The notes: generated from the letters alone by a model not told the origin. 64,000 bases of DNA from Yersinia rohdei ATCC 43380 (GCF_000173775.1 NZ_ACCD01000004.1:1-64000), one strand, 5' to 3'. Positions 1-10,391 are shown, numbered from the stretch's first letter. Program-made: numbers and translations.

Positions 1-740
1 AAGTCAAAACGGTGGCTCTTGGTTGTCACTGCGCCCTGCGCCGCAACCCCCGCCAAGGGTTCAGCATAATCTGGGCGCTTCACCACTACGCGCTTGGTTG
101 CCAATGCCCGCGCTGGTGCCAGTAAGCCATCCGCGTCTTCATCTGCGCCCACTAATGATTGGAATACCCGCATTTCCTTTTTAACTAGTGCGCTTTTTTG
201 CCGGTGTGGATACATTGGGTCGAGGTAAACGACTTCGGGCCGTGGCTCAATGTCTGCCAGCGCGGTTAAGCTGGACGCATGCAACAATGTTAGGCGCTCG
301 CGTAACCAGGGGCCAATCTCGGCATCCTGATAACCGCGACGCAAACCATCATCCAGCAATGCGGCGACCACGGGATTACGTTCCAGCATTTGGACATGGC
401 AACCTAGCGCTGCCAGCACAAAAGCATCCCGCCCCAGCCCTGCGGTAGCATCAACCACTCGTGGCAAATAGCCTTTTTTGACACCCACCGCTTTGGCGAC
501 AGCCTCTCCGCGCCCGCCACCAAACTTGCGGCGATGGGCCTGAGTGCCGGAGACAAAATCAACATAGATGCCACCGAGTTTTGGCTCATCTCTTTTACGC
601 AGTTCCAGGCGCTCTGGTGTTAATACCAGCGCCATAATCGCCTGCTCGTCAGACACCAATCCCCAGCGCTCGGCCAGAATAGACAAGGTGCCGGGATCGG
701 CACCTTCTTCAGACAATAAACAAATACTTACCTGTGACAC
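1..740 (-). CDS. rsmJ: 16S rRNA m2G1516 methyltransferase RsmJ (3' end cut off)
   Basis: RsmJ (YhiQ) uses S-adenosylmethionine to methylate N2 of G1516 in 16S rRNA. The frame reads from a GTG at 740, three bases after the prlC stop, and runs off the left edge. About 246 residues are visible; the E. coli protein has 250, so only the last few are missing. Seen: the conserved block KRDEPKLGG (49-57), the SAM-binding stretch DATAGLGRD (97-105), an acidic ERNPV loop (120-124) and the [16 protein letters not shown] catalytic-region signature (174 onward). The tight junction with prlC, on the same strand, matches the E. coli order prlC-rsmJ and suggests cotranscription. No ATG lies nearby, so a GTG start is preferred. 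Confidence 0.93.
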   Translation of the reverse strand, partial: MSQVSICLLSEEGADPGTLSILAERWGLVSDEQAIMALVLTPERLELRKRDEPKLGGIYVDFVSGTQAHRRKFGGGRGEAVAKAVGVKKGYLPRVVDATAGLGRDAFVLAALGCHVQMLERNPVVAALLDDGLRRGYQDAEIGPWLRERLTLLHASSLTALADIEPRPEVVYLDPMYPHRQKSALVKKEMRVFQSLVGADEDADGLLAPARALATKRVVVKRPDYAEPLAGVAAQGAVTTKSHRFD

Positions 741-743
741 ATT

Positions 744-2786
744 CTAGCCCTTAATACCGTAATGGCGCAGCATAGCATCCAACTGCGGTTCACGGCCACG
801 GAAGCGCTTGAACAGGGTCATTGGCTCCTCTGAACCTCCGCGAGATAAAATGCTGTCAAGGAATGACTGCCCGGTTGCCGCATTGAAAATGCCTTCTTCC
901 TCAAAGCGCGAGAAAGCATCGGCAGAGAGCACTTCTGCCCATAGATAGCTGTAATAACCCGCAGCATAACCACCGGCAAAAATATGGCTGAAAGCATGTG
1001 GGAAGCGGCCCCATGTTGGCGATGGCACCACTGCGACCTGTTTTTTCACTTCATACAAGACAGGCAAGATTTGTGCGCCCGTCAGTGGATTAAACTCATA
1101 ATGCATGCGGAAATCGAACAGGCCAAACTCCAGCTGGCGCAGAATAAACAGCGCTGCCTGATAATTTTTCGCCGCCAGCAGTTTATCCAGCATTTCTTGC
1201 GGTAGTGGCTCGTTGGTTTGATAATGGCCAGAAATAAAGGCCAGTGCTTCCGGCTCCCAGCACCAGTTTTCCATAAATTGGCTTGGCAATTCGACCGCAT
1301 CCCACGGCACACCATTAATACCAGAGACACCCGCAGTATCAATTTTGGTCAACATATGATGCAAACCATGACCAAATTCATGGAACAACGTGGTCACTTC
1401 ATTATGAGTGAACAGCGCCGGTTTGCCCCCAACAGGCCCATTGAAATTGCAGGTCAGGTAAGCTACCGGTTTTTGTAATTGGCCATTTGCCAAACGCAAA
1501 CTGCCAACACAATCATCCATCCAGGCCCCGCCGCGTTTATTTTCACGGGCGTATAAATCCAGATAGAAGCTGCCGCGCAGTTCGCCGCTAGCATCATATA
1601 GCTCGAAGAAACGCACATCCGGATGCCAGGTATCAACATCGTGGCGCTCTTTGGCGGTAATGCCATAAATGCGTTTCACCACCTCGAACAGCCCTTCCAC
1701 TACTCGCTGTTCTGGGAAATAGGGCCGCAATTGTTCATCACTGATGGAGAACAAATGCTGTTTTTGTTTCTCGGAATAATAAGTGATATCCCAAGCCGCC
1801 AGCTCACTGACACCATAATGTTCTTTAGCAAAAGCCTGTAATTGAGCCAGTTCTTTTTCAGCTTGAGGGCGAGCACGTTTCGCCAAATCATTTAAGAAGC
1901 CCAGTACTTGATGTGGGCTTTCGGCCATCTTGGTCGCCAGTGATTTATCCGCATAGCTATTAAAACCAAGCAGTTGAGCCAATTCATGACGCAACGTCAG
2001 AATTTCTGCCATGATTTCGCTGTTATCCCATTTGCCTGCATTTGGCCCTTGATCAGAGGCGCGGGTGGCAAAAGCGCGGTACATTTCTTCGCGCAAATGG
2101 GCATTATCGGCATAAGTCAGCACCGGCAGGTAACTCGGCATGTCTAATGTCAGTAACCAGCCATCTTGCTCTTTGGCTTCGGCCATGGCTTTGGCGGCGG
2201 CCAATGCGCTTTCCGGCAACCCTTGCAGTTGATTCACATTGGTAATCAGCTTGCTCCAGCCCATAGTGGCATCGAGCACGTTATTGCTGTAGGTCGAGCC
2301 CAGCTCAGACAGGCGAGCGACGATTTCGCCATAACGTTTTTGTTGTTCCGGCTCCAGGCCAATACCCGATAACTGGAAATCACGTAGTGCGTTTTCCACT
2401 GCTTTGCGTTGCGGGGCCGTCAGGGCTTCAAACCCAGGCCCTTCTTTCAAGCTGACATAGGCCTGATACAAACCTTTATGTTGGCCGACCCAAGTGCCGT
2501 ACTCAGACAACAATGGCAAACTTTGCTCATAAGCCGTGCGCAATTCAGGGCTATTTTTCACCGAGTTCAAGTGCCCCACTGGCGACCAAATCCGTGATAA
2601 ACGATCGTCAGATTCAGCCAGCGGCTGGCACAAATTATCCCATGTGAAAGGCCCCGGCTGGGCAACTACCCGCTCCACCGCTTGACGGCATTCATCCAGA
2701 GCGGATTTCACCGCCGGCACGATATCTTCAGGGCGAATAGCAGAAAATGGCGGCAGGGAGAACGGAGTCAACAGCGGATTTGTCAT
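744..2786 (-). CDS. prlC: oligopeptidase A (M3 zinc metallopeptidase)
   Basis: Oligopeptidase A is a cytosolic zinc peptidase that degrades short peptides, including cleaved signal peptides and proteolysis products. The 680-residue product has the full family length. The HEFGH zinc motif inside TTLFHEFGHGLHHM lies about two thirds along (near residue 469), followed by the downstream ELPSQFMENW segment that supplies the third zinc ligand. The start ATG has an AGGAC ribosome site about 6 bases upstream. rsmJ follows directly on the same strand, the usual enterobacterial pairing. No truncation or odd composition is seen. Confidence 0.97.
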   Translation of the reverse strand: MTNPLLTPFSLPPFSAIRPEDIVPAVKSALDECRQAVERVVAQPGPFTWDNLCQPLAESDDRLSRIWSPVGHLNSVKNSPELRTAYEQSLPLLSEYGTWVGQHKGLYQAYVSLKEGPGFEALTAPQRKAVENALRDFQLSGIGLEPEQQKRYGEIVARLSELGSTYSNNVLDATMGWSKLITNVNQLQGLPESALAAAKAMAEAKEQDGWLLTLDMPSYLPVLTYADNAHLREEMYRAFATRASDQGPNAGKWDNSEIMAEILTLRHELAQLLGFNSYADKSLATKMAESPHQVLGFLNDLAKRARPQAEKELAQLQAFAKEHYGVSELAAWDITYYSEKQKQHLFSISDEQLRPYFPEQRVVEGLFEVVKRIYGITAKERHDVDTWHPDVRFFELYDASGELRGSFYLDLYARENKRGGAWMDDCVGSLRLANGQLQKPVAYLTCNFNGPVGGKPALFTHNEVTTLFHEFGHGLHHMLTKIDTAGVSGINGVPWDAVELPSQFMENWCWEPEALAFISGHYQTNEPLPQEMLDKLLAAKNYQAALFILRQLEFGLFDFRMHYEFNPLTGAQILPVLYEVKKQVAVVPSPTWGRFPHAFSHIFAGGYAAGYYSYLWAEVLSADAFSRFEEEGIFNAATGQSFLDSILSRGGSEEPMTLFKRFRGREPQLDAMLRHYGIKG

Positions 2787-2903
2787 AGGGTGTCCTGATT
2801 ATTTTTTGAATTTCCGCGCCAGAATATGCCCAGCAGCAGAGAATAAATTACGGATGAATAATTAACATGAGGTCTGCCAGCATGAAAATCAATGGCCGGC
2901 GGG

Positions 2904-3311
2904 TTAATCAAGAACCTCGACCCGCTTAAATTGCTCAAAGACCAGCAGCATATCAGGAGAAAAACTCCCTGCGCGTTCAAAAAATTCCTGATGCTCTTGC
3001 TGCCAGTACGTCAGGCTTTTATCGCCCTCACCTTCTTGGGCGGCCATCTCTGCGGTGACATCGCAATAACGAACCAGTGTTAAGCTGATTGTCCTTATTA
3101 CGCAAACCGGCTCATTTCGGCCATCGAGAATGACGTTGTAATCACCTATAGCCGGAGAAACCTCTGACTTATAAGCATGATACGAACCACATGAGGCCGT
3201 TTTAACCCCACTGATCACCAGTTGTGCCAGTTCATCAGCCATTTCAGGGCTATCGCCAAACGCCCAGTGCAGGGCGTCAGGGTATCGTTCGGCCAGAATC
3301 TTTTTATTCAT
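2904..3311 (-). CDS. ASCH domain protein (putative RNA-binding)
   Basis: The 135-residue product is a small cytosolic ASCH-fold protein. The fold is related to PUA domains and is thought to bind RNA or nucleotides; the precise role of this subfamily is not known. Seen: the N-terminal ALHWAFGDSP block, then GVKTASCGS, which matches the G-x-K-x-x-T-x loop typical of ASCH, and CVIRTISLTLVRYCDV in the central strand. The start at 3311 is chosen because GGAT lies 6 bases before it; an in-frame ATG at 3323 would add four residues but has no ribosome site. The gene stands alone between prlC and the divergent rlmJ. Function is inferred from the fold only. Confidence 0.8.
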   Translation of the reverse strand: MNKKILAERYPDALHWAFGDSPEMADELAQLVISGVKTASCGSYHAYKSEVSPAIGDYNVILDGRNEPVCVIRTISLTLVRYCDVTAEMAAQEGEGDKSLTYWQQEHQEFFERAGSFSPDMLLVFEQFKRVEVLD

Positions 3312-3545
3312 TATTTTATCCATTCGTTTTGATATCCATCGCAGCGAGATGATGTATTCACCGCAAATTAATGCTTTTCACTTTTTATCCACCAGACAGT
3401 TTATACTAGTTGCCATAATGTGCTGACTGCGGTCTCTGACCAGGGTGCTTATTGCATCCACAGATAACAAGCGCTGTCACAATCTACAGCATATATTCTC
3501 ACTAAATCACTGATTTATATTAGAATATCAATTGGTTAAAATAAA

Positions 3546-4388
3546 ATGTTAAGTTACCGCCATAGCTTTCACGCCGGCAACCATGCCGACGTCCTTAAAC
3601 ACACGGTTCAAAGCCTGATTATTGAGTCTTTGAAAGAAAAAGAAAAACCTTTCCTCTATCTGGACACCCACGCCGGAGCTGGGCGCTACCAGCTGAGTGG
3701 CGAGCATGCCGAACGTACCGGCGAATACCTTGAAGGTATCGGGAAACTATGGCAACGCGATGATTTACCTGAAGATCTAGCCCCATACATGAGTGCCATC
3801 AACTATTTTAACCGGGCCGAGAAGTTGCGCTATTACCCAGGTTCACCTTTGATTGCACGTCATTTATTGCGCGAATACGACAAAATTCATCTAACAGAAC
3901 TGCATCCAAGTGATTATCCACTGCTGCGCAATGAATTTGCCAAAGATGAGCGCGCCAAAGTGGTTCGAGCTGATGGTTATCAACAGCTTAAGTCACAATT
4001 GCCGCCAGCGTCACGCCGTGGTTTTATTCTGATTGACCCGCCGTATGAAATGAAAACTGATTATCAGGATGTGGTAAAAGGTATTCAGGAAGGTTATAAG
4101 CGTTTTGCAACGGGTACCTATGCCTTATGGTATCCAGTGGTTCTACGTCAGCAAATCAAACGTTTATTACGTGATCTGGAAGCCACTGGCATCCGCCGTA
4201 TTTTGCAAATTGAATTGGCCGTACGCCCAGACAGTGACCAGCATGGCATGACCGCCTCTGGCATGATTGTTATCAACCCGCCGTGGAAACTGGAACAGCA
4301 AATGAACACTCTGTTGCCTTGGCTGCATAAGGCACTGGTTCCATCAGGCCACGGGCATACACTGGTCAAGTGGGTAGTCCCTGAATAA
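3546..4388 (+). CDS. rlmJ: 23S rRNA m6A2030 methyltransferase RlmJ
   Basis: RlmJ (YhiR) methylates N6 of A2030 in 23S rRNA using S-adenosylmethionine. The 280-residue product is full length. Seen: the N-terminal SYRHSFHAGNHADVLKH signature, THAGAGRY (41-48) in the cofactor pocket, and the catalytic DPPYE motif (Asp164), which is the N6-adenine methyltransferase (D/N)PP(Y/F) signature. The ribosome site is weak. The stop codon lies inside the first unit of a four-copy 17-bp tandem repeat (4380-4447), listed separately. gor follows on the same strand, as in E. coli. Confidence 0.97.
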   Translation: MLSYRHSFHAGNHADVLKHTVQSLIIESLKEKEKPFLYLDTHAGAGRYQLSGEHAERTGEYLEGIGKLWQRDDLPEDLAPYMSAINYFNRAEKLRYYPGSPLIARHLLREYDKIHLTELHPSDYPLLRNEFAKDERAKVVRADGYQQLKSQLPPASRRGFILIDPPYEMKTDYQDVVKGIQEGYKRFATGTYALWYPVVLRQQIKRLLRDLEATGIRRILQIELAVRPDSDQHGMTASGMIVINPPWKLEQQMNTLLPWLHKALVPSGHGHTLVKWVVPE

Positions 4389-4447
4389 ACCTAGCACCTG
4401 AATAAAATCGAGTCCTGAACAACATGAGTGCCTGAACAAAACTTAGT
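4380..4447. repeat. 17-bp tandem repeat, four copies
   Basis: Four imperfect head-to-tail units begin at 4380, 4397, 4414 and 4431. All start CCTGAA followed by (T/C)AA; the remaining bases vary. The first unit contains the last two sense codons (CCT GAA) and stop (TAA) of rlmJ, so the array looks like a repeated copy of the gene's own 3' end. Units 1 and 2 keep TAA, while units 3 and 4 read CAA. The array fills most of the rlmJ-gor spacer. Confidence 0.85.
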
Positions 4448-4553
4448 CTTGGAATAAGCTACCTATTAGAGTAATTGATGCAACCTTTGCGACAAAGTGC
4501 TGGCAAACGTTAAACTCTTAGGCAATTTTTTAAACGACTTGGAAACGACCCTG

Positions 4554-5906
4554 ATGACCAAACATTACGATTATCTAGCAATTGGCGGTGGCAGTGGCGG
4601 GATTGCGTCGATCAACCGGGCTGCCATGTACGGCAAAAAATGTGCGCTGATCGAAGCAAAACAACTCGGCGGCACCTGTGTGAATGTCGGTTGTGTGCCG
4701 AAAAAAGTGATGTGGCATGCCGCGCAAATCGCGGAAGCGATTCATTTATATGGCCCGGATTACGGCTTCGATACCACAGTGAACCATTTCGATTGGAAAA
4801 AGCTGATTGCCAATCGTACTGCTTATATCGATCGTATCCATCAGTCTTATGAACGTGGTTTAGGCAACAATAAAGTTGATGTTATTCATGGATTTGCTCG
4901 TTTCATTGATGCCCATACTGTGGAAGTTAATGGCGAGAAAATAACCGCTGACCACATTTTGATAGCCACTGGTGGCCGCCCAAGCCGGCCAGATATTCCT
5001 GGTGCGCAATTCGGTATCGACTCCGATGGTTTCTTCGAGTTAGACGAAATGCCAAAACGGGTTGCCGTGGTGGGTGCTGGTTATATCGCGGTAGAAATCG
5101 CGGGTGTTCTCAATGGCTTAGGCACAGAAACACACCTGTTTGTACGCAAGCATGCGCCACTGCGTACTTTTGATCCGTTGATTGTTGAAACCCTGCTGGA
5201 AGTCATGAATACCGAAGGGCCGAAACTGCACACTGAATCAGTGCCAAAAGTGGTCATCAAAAATGCCGATGGCAGCCTAACGCTGCAACTGGAAAATGGC
5301 ACAGAAGTTACTGTCGACCACCTGATTTGGGCGATTGGCCGTGAACCCGCAACGGATAACCTGAATCTGTCAGCCAGTGGTGTTAAAACCAATGACAAAG
5401 GCTATATCGAGGTTGATAAGTTCCAGAATACTAACGTTAAAGGTGTCTATGCCGTCGGCGATAATACCGGTGCCGTTGAACTGACTCCTGTAGCTGTGGC
5501 AGCGGGTCGCCGTTTGTCTGAGCGCCTGTTCAACAACAAGCCGGACGAGCATCTGGATTACAGTAATATCCCAACCGTGGTGTTCAGCCATCCGCCTATT
5601 GGCACCATAGGTTTGACGGAGCCACAAGCGCGCGAGAAATTTGGCGACGATCAGGTGAAAGTCTACAAATCTTCATTTACCGCGATGTACAGTGCCGTGA
5701 CTCAGCACCGCCAGCCATGCCGGATGAAGTTAGTCTGTGTCGGGGCGGAAGAGAAAATTGTCGGTATCCACGGCATCGGCTTTGGTATGGATGAAATCCT
5801 GCAAGGATTCGCCGTAGCAGTGAAGATGGGCGCGACGAAGAAAGATTTCGACAACACTGTTGCTATCCACCCAACAGCTGCTGAAGAATTTGTAACTATG
5901 CGCTAA
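4554..5906 (+). CDS. gor: glutathione reductase
   Basis: Glutathione reductase is an FAD-dependent cytosolic dimer that reduces glutathione disulfide with NADPH. The chosen ATG at 4554 gives 450 residues, the E. coli length, and starts [16 protein letters not shown], the N-terminal FAD-binding GxGxxG region. The longer in-frame reading from 4497 lacks conservation. Seen: the redox-active disulfide [13 protein letters not shown] (Cys42, Cys47), the NADPH-binding [11 protein letters not shown], the second FAD segment GVYAVGD and the C-terminal catalytic HPTAAEE. It follows rlmJ and is closed by a clear terminator at 5927-5961. Confidence 0.97.
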   Translation: MTKHYDYLAIGGGSGGIASINRAAMYGKKCALIEAKQLGGTCVNVGCVPKKVMWHAAQIAEAIHLYGPDYGFDTTVNHFDWKKLIANRTAYIDRIHQSYERGLGNNKVDVIHGFARFIDAHTVEVNGEKITADHILIATGGRPSRPDIPGAQFGIDSDGFFELDEMPKRVAVVGAGYIAVEIAGVLNGLGTETHLFVRKHAPLRTFDPLIVETLLEVMNTEGPKLHTESVPKVVIKNADGSLTLQLENGTEVTVDHLIWAIGREPATDNLNLSASGVKTNDKGYIEVDKFQNTNVKGVYAVGDNTGAVELTPVAVAAGRRLSERLFNNKPDEHLDYSNIPTVVFSHPPIGTIGLTEPQAREKFGDDQVKVYKSSFTAMYSAVTQHRQPCRMKLVCVGAEEKIVGIHGIGFGMDEILQGFAVAVKMGATKKDFDNTVAIHPTAAEEFVTMR

Positions 5907-5926
5907 GGCCGAACAAAAAGAGCATG

Positions 5927-5961
5927 AAAGGCTATAAACCGCAGGGTTTATGGCCTTTTTT
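5927..5961 (+). terminator. rho-independent terminator after gor
   Basis: An AAAGGC-ATAAACC arm and its near-perfect complement GGTTTAT-GGCCTTT flank a 3-base loop and run into a T tract. It lies 20 bases after the gor stop. The rest of the 318-base gap up to yhjD is AT-rich and shows no gene. Confidence 0.85.
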
Positions 5962-6224
5962 ATTTCTTATTTAAACCACTCTATTTATCGCCAAGTTATT
6001 AAAATAATTATCACGATAGCTTTTAGCAAAATAGCGATTAATAGAATTTTTGAATACAAAATAGTATTGATAATAACGGCAACACTGCACGCCACGGAAA
6101 TTGACCTCTGCGGTTGTGATAGGCATCGACTCTGCTATTATCAACAGATTAGCCGCCGTTTTATGTTATATTTTGTTGAATAATCATCTGCATAAGGCAT
6201 GGATTAACGTCATTAAGGGGAATT

Positions 6225-7244
6225 ATGCCGAACGCACCGCGCGACAACTTAACACCACTGGCCACGGGAATTAACACCGGTAAAAAAGCGATTTCCGCAG
6301 TGGAGCGAATAAGCGACCGGGTTAAAGCTTACCCTGCTATTGCCCATATTATTCGTGCAACAGATCGTTTTAATGACCGGCTGGGCAGTCAGTTCGGTGC
6401 GGCCATTACTTATTTTTCATTTTTGTCGCTGATCCCTATTTTAATGGTTTCTTTTGCTGCGGTCGGTTTTGTCCTGGCATCTAATCCTGACTTATTAGCT
6501 GAATTAATTAATAAAATTGTGAATACCATCAGTGACCCAAGTTTAGCTGCCACACTGAAAAACACCGTCAATACCGCCATTCAACAACGCACCACCGTCG
6601 GGCTGACGGGGTTAGCTATTGCGCTTTATTCCGGCATCAGTTGGATGGGAAATCTGCGCGAAGCCATTCGTGCTCAGTCCCGAGATGTATGGGAACGTAA
6701 TCCGCAGGATCAAGAGAAATTCTATTACCGCTATGCCCGCGATTTTGTCTCACTCATCGGGTTGGTTATCGCCCTGATTATTACGCTGTCACTCACCTCT
6801 GTTGCTGGGGCGGCGCAGTCAGCGATTGTTAATGCATTAGGGCTGGGGGGAATTGAATGGTTGCGACCGGTGATGACATTAATCGCGCTATCCATCTCCA
6901 TAGCAGCTAACTATCTGTTATTTTTATGGATATTCTGGATTCTTCCGCGCCATAAACCCAAGAAAAAAGCACTGCTGCGCGGCACATTAATTGCCGCTAT
7001 CGGCTTTGAAATAATCAAATTTATTATGACCATGATGTTACCGCGCCTTGCCAGCTCCCCATCTGGGGCTGCTTTTGGCTCAGTGATCGGCTTAATGGCG
7101 TTTTTCTACTTTTTCGCCCGACTAACCTTATTCTGTGCCGCCTGGATTGCCACTGCCCGTTACGCCGAGGATGGCACCTTACCCCAAGAAACGAGCAATA
7201 AGGCAGAGCAAGAACCCGAACATACCAGCAACGTTTCACAGTAA
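6225..7244 (+). CDS. yhjD: inner membrane protein YhjD (BrkB/YihY family)
   Basis: This 339-residue integral membrane protein belongs to the YihY/BrkB family and matches E. coli YhjD in length and position. About six membrane spans are visible, for example around 72-94, 126-145, 178-205, 218-240, 252-275 and 285-305, with a hydrophilic N-terminus and an acidic tail. The family motif QFGAAITYFSFLSLIP precedes the first span. Work in E. coli has linked altered YhjD to export of lipid A precursors when Kdo is missing; its normal role is not settled. A GGGG ribosome site sits 6 bases before the ATG. Confidence 0.9.
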   Translation: MPNAPRDNLTPLATGINTGKKAISAVERISDRVKAYPAIAHIIRATDRFNDRLGSQFGAAITYFSFLSLIPILMVSFAAVGFVLASNPDLLAELINKIVNTISDPSLAATLKNTVNTAIQQRTTVGLTGLAIALYSGISWMGNLREAIRAQSRDVWERNPQDQEKFYYRYARDFVSLIGLVIALIITLSLTSVAGAAQSAIVNALGLGGIEWLRPVMTLIALSISIAANYLLFLWIFWILPRHKPKKKALLRGTLIAAIGFEIIKFIMTMMLPRLASSPSGAAFGSVIGLMAFFYFFARLTLFCAAWIATARYAEDGTLPQETSNKAEQEPEHTSNVSQ

Positions 7245-7358
7245 ATCCCGCCGGATAAAAACCGCCCCCATTAATGAGATATAAGTATTATGGGGGATGC
7301 TTACCCCGTAGATTTGTTACTACACTGATGGCTCGTCATGGAAAGTGAAGGAACACCT

Positions 7359-8129
7359 ATGCCACGCTATATCAAGAAACCTTGGTTTTTACTGATATTA
7401 CTCGCCGTGATATTACTCGCCGCAGGGTATAAATTGCGCTTCAGTAATGCCGATGCACTATGGAAAATTGTCAGCCAGCAATGTGTGCCCAATATGGCCA
7501 CCGAGCATAACCCACAGCCTTGTATTGAAGTCGATACCCAAGATGGTTTTGTGGTCTACAAAGATATTCATGGGCCATTACAGTATTTATTGATGCCGAC
7601 CGCTAAAGTCAGCGGTATTGAAAGCCCGCAATTATTGACCACCAGCAGCCCAAACTATTTCTTTGATGCCTGGCAAGCTCGCCATTATATGGCGGCTAAA
7701 TATGGCGCTCCAATTGATGACTCCAATATCTCACTCGCCATAAATTCCAAATATGGGCGTAGTCAGGATCAGCTACATATCCATATTTCTTGTCTAAAAC
7801 CACAGGTAAAAACCGCACTGGCGGCACAGGAAGCTGATTTCCGTCAACAATGGCAACCACTGCCCGGCGGCTTACTGGGGCATGATTATCTGGCTCGGCG
7901 CACAACGGCGGCGGAATTACTGCAATCGGGTGCATTTCTTCTGTTAGCAGATGAAGTGGCGGGTGCAAAAGACCACATGGGCGACTATGGTTTAGCCATG
8001 ACCGCATTGCCAAATGGGGAGTTTTTACTGCTGGCCAGCAAAATAAGCCCATTGAAATTGCATCTTGCTTCGGTAGAGGAGCTGCAAGATCACAGTTGCA
8101 AGCTGCTCCCCCAGCCCCCCGCCATTTGA
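7359..8129 (+). CDS. cdh: CDP-diacylglycerol pyrophosphatase
   Basis: Cdh hydrolyses CDP-diacylglycerol to phosphatidate and CMP. It is a membrane-anchored member of the HIT-like superfamily. The 256-residue product has one N-terminal span (about 7-25) followed by a periplasmic domain with the HIH histidine pair in QDQLHIHISC, DGFVVYKD, GPLQYLLMPT and the GLLGHDYLARR segment. The ATG at 7359 is chosen because GAAGGA lies 6 bases before it; an upstream in-frame ATG at 7338 lacks a site. The neighbours yhjD and yhjG are as in related enterobacteria. Confidence 0.94.
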   Translation: MPRYIKKPWFLLILLAVILLAAGYKLRFSNADALWKIVSQQCVPNMATEHNPQPCIEVDTQDGFVVYKDIHGPLQYLLMPTAKVSGIESPQLLTTSSPNYFFDAWQARHYMAAKYGAPIDDSNISLAINSKYGRSQDQLHIHISCLKPQVKTALAAQEADFRQQWQPLPGGLLGHDYLARRTTAAELLQSGAFLLLADEVAGAKDHMGDYGLAMTALPNGEFLLLASKISPLKLHLASVEELQDHSCKLLPQPPAI

Positions 8130-8133
8130 TAAG

Positions 8134-10242
8134 TTATTTCTTTTGCTTCATTTGGCGCAAGAACGGCGCGCACTGATTTTTTTCGGCTTCGCTGGGAGAA
8201 ATCAGCGCCAATAATGCCGCCGCCGGTGTTAACGCCACACCCAACACGGCGGCAATGGTTCCACGCGCAATCAATGCCTGTGTTTTTACACCGGTCTCTG
8301 GCCGCTTAAAGGTGCCTTTAACATACAGCGGAGAACGTAAAGTCAGAATTCGCAGCCCTTTGCTTTCTGGATTAATAGATAAATCCAGCCGCTCGGTGGC
8401 AAAGTTGAGATTCCCTGTAATGTTAATAACCGCATTCTCGGTGTCGATGATAAACAGGCGCGGTGTCGCCAAACCATTGCGCAGCTGAATATCTGCTACC
8501 GCACAGTTAATTTTCTCCTCCTTATCGCCAAACAACTTCTCCACCAGATAATTCCCCACATTCAAACCCAGCAATTCCATCAGGCTGCGGCTGATTAGTC
8601 CCTGATTCAGTAACAAACGCAGGTGACCATTGCTGGTTGCCAACAAAGCAGCAACTGAATTACCGGTAGCAGTGAATGACGCATCACCATTTAATTGCCC
8701 AAGGCTATTTCGCATCGCCTTTACCTGCGGTACCAGCTCTTTCAGTTGCAGGTGACGAGCATGCAAATCAACCTTGCCATACATGGGGTTTTTGTTGCCG
8801 TTAAGGCGCATAGTGGCATTGAGATTACCTCCCGCGATACCGAACCGCAGCGGGTCGAGCAGTAACTCGCCATTATTCAGCAGCAGATGAGTCGATAAAT
8901 CAGTTAATGGTAATGATTTATCCCGGTCTATATGCTTGGCTGTATAGGTAATATCTGCATCCATGACATCCCAGCTTTTGGTATCAAACTTCTCGGTCGG
9001 CAACACTTTATTGGCCGGTTGTCGGTTTCGTTCACCACGTCGGGCTTTTTCCTGATTAGAATCAGCACCAATTAAAGGTGCCAAATCAGTAAAACGTAAT
9101 TTTTCCGATGACAAATTGCCAGCGAGTGATGGGCGGGGCTGGCGGGCGGTATAGGTCAGATTGCCGTGAATATCGCTTTCACCAATTTTGCCGTTAAAGT
9201 TTTCATAACGATAAACCGTGCCATCGGATTGCTTGAGGCTAGTAATTAAGCGGCCATCCGTGTTGTAGGGCGGCGTGGCGGGCAGTAACACCCCAATCAG
9301 TGGATAGAGATTATCCAGGCTGGTACCAGAGAACGTTAATTGCAGATCCAACCCAGCCAAATTACCGGGGTCCGTTAAAGTACCCACCACCGTCGCTCTT
9401 GTGGTGCCAGAGCGCACATCAGCTTGTAGCGGAAATGGCACATTTGCATCACTCATCGACAGCATGCCGCCCATTTTCCCACTGCCGGTTAATGGCTGGC
9501 CCTGATACTTACCTTCAACTTTCCAACCAAAAATATAATCGGCCGTGTTACTTTTCACCTTATCCGCCAGCTGATTCCCTGTTTTCTGATTACGCACGCC
9601 AATGACCTCGGCAAACGGCAACGGCTTACCCAGAGGGTCAATCACGACCTGAAGGTCAGCTTTCAATATGGCGTCCTGCAGGTTTATCTCGCCGCGATCA
9701 AAAACAATGTCGTGGATATTTACCGACCAGGATGAAGGCGAGCTATCGCCCTGGGTCGGGCTATTCGCCAGATTAAATGTCCAATTGTTCTTGCCGTTAG
9801 CCAGCCGGCGCAAATTGGCATCCGGTTGTGTCAGCCAAATACGCGGTATCACCACTTTCTTGGCCAGCAGAGCCAAGGGTGCAATGCTGGCATCAACCCG
9901 TTTTAAGGTGACCATTTCTCCAGCGGGGAATGAGGTGGATTGCGTTTTGTCTGCCCCCTGCTCACTGACGAGATTCGCCGGGTTACCCAGCACCAAATCT
10001 TCCGCATGGATATGCGGCCAGGGCACCCAACCACGCCACCCCGGTTGAGAATCTTTCCGTGACCAATCCACTCCGAGGTTGCCGCGAATAGCAAAAGGAC
10101 GTTGCAGCTCAACAGACACTTTTTCGTTAATCGTCGGTTTGAGGCGGTTCCAGTCGAAAGTTAAAACAAACACGATGACAGCGGCCAATAACAGCAGAAT
10201 AACTGCGCTAACGCCCGCCAACACTTTTCCGGTCTTGGTCAT
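8134..10242 (-). CDS. yhjG: AsmA family protein YhjG
   Basis: The 702-residue protein is of the AsmA/TamB-like type, bridge-like envelope proteins thought to move or organise phospholipids between the membranes. Seen: one N-terminal signal anchor (about 8-31, VSAVILLLLAAVIVFVL), then a long beta-rich periplasmic part with the AsmA N-terminal FDWNRLKPTINE motif and a C-terminal region with ITGNLNFATERLDLSINP. The start has a GGAG site 6 bases upstream. It converges with cdh, with a gap of only 4 bases between the stops. The exact substrate is unknown. Confidence 0.9.
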   Translation of the reverse strand: MTKTGKVLAGVSAVILLLLAAVIVFVLTFDWNRLKPTINEKVSVELQRPFAIRGNLGVDWSRKDSQPGWRGWVPWPHIHAEDLVLGNPANLVSEQGADKTQSTSFPAGEMVTLKRVDASIAPLALLAKKVVIPRIWLTQPDANLRRLANGKNNWTFNLANSPTQGDSSPSSWSVNIHDIVFDRGEINLQDAILKADLQVVIDPLGKPLPFAEVIGVRNQKTGNQLADKVKSNTADYIFGWKVEGKYQGQPLTGSGKMGGMLSMSDANVPFPLQADVRSGTTRATVVGTLTDPGNLAGLDLQLTFSGTSLDNLYPLIGVLLPATPPYNTDGRLITSLKQSDGTVYRYENFNGKIGESDIHGNLTYTARQPRPSLAGNLSSEKLRFTDLAPLIGADSNQEKARRGERNRQPANKVLPTEKFDTKSWDVMDADITYTAKHIDRDKSLPLTDLSTHLLLNNGELLLDPLRFGIAGGNLNATMRLNGNKNPMYGKVDLHARHLQLKELVPQVKAMRNSLGQLNGDASFTATGNSVAALLATSNGHLRLLLNQGLISRSLMELLGLNVGNYLVEKLFGDKEEKINCAVADIQLRNGLATPRLFIIDTENAVINITGNLNFATERLDLSINPESKGLRILTLRSPLYVKGTFKRPETGVKTQALIARGTIAAVLGVALTPAAALLALISPSEAEKNQCAPFLRQMKQKK

Positions 10243-10391
10243 AACTGCTCCATGCCAGTACTCATGATGTATAAAACCAAATCCACACCGAAGAGCGGCT
10301 CAAACAAGAGCCAATTCACGGTATTTGAATCGAAATATCATTAACTGATGAGAGTGCAGATTCAGAAGATGCCTTTAACTATAGTAGATTT

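Noticed and set aside
2783-2980. 65-codon minus-strand ORF between prlC and the ASCH gene
   Set aside because: Overlaps the ends of both neighbours and encodes no recognisable protein.
5950-6183. 77-codon ORF between gor and yhjD
   Set aside because: Begins within the gor terminator T tract, AT-rich, no ribosome site or family motif.
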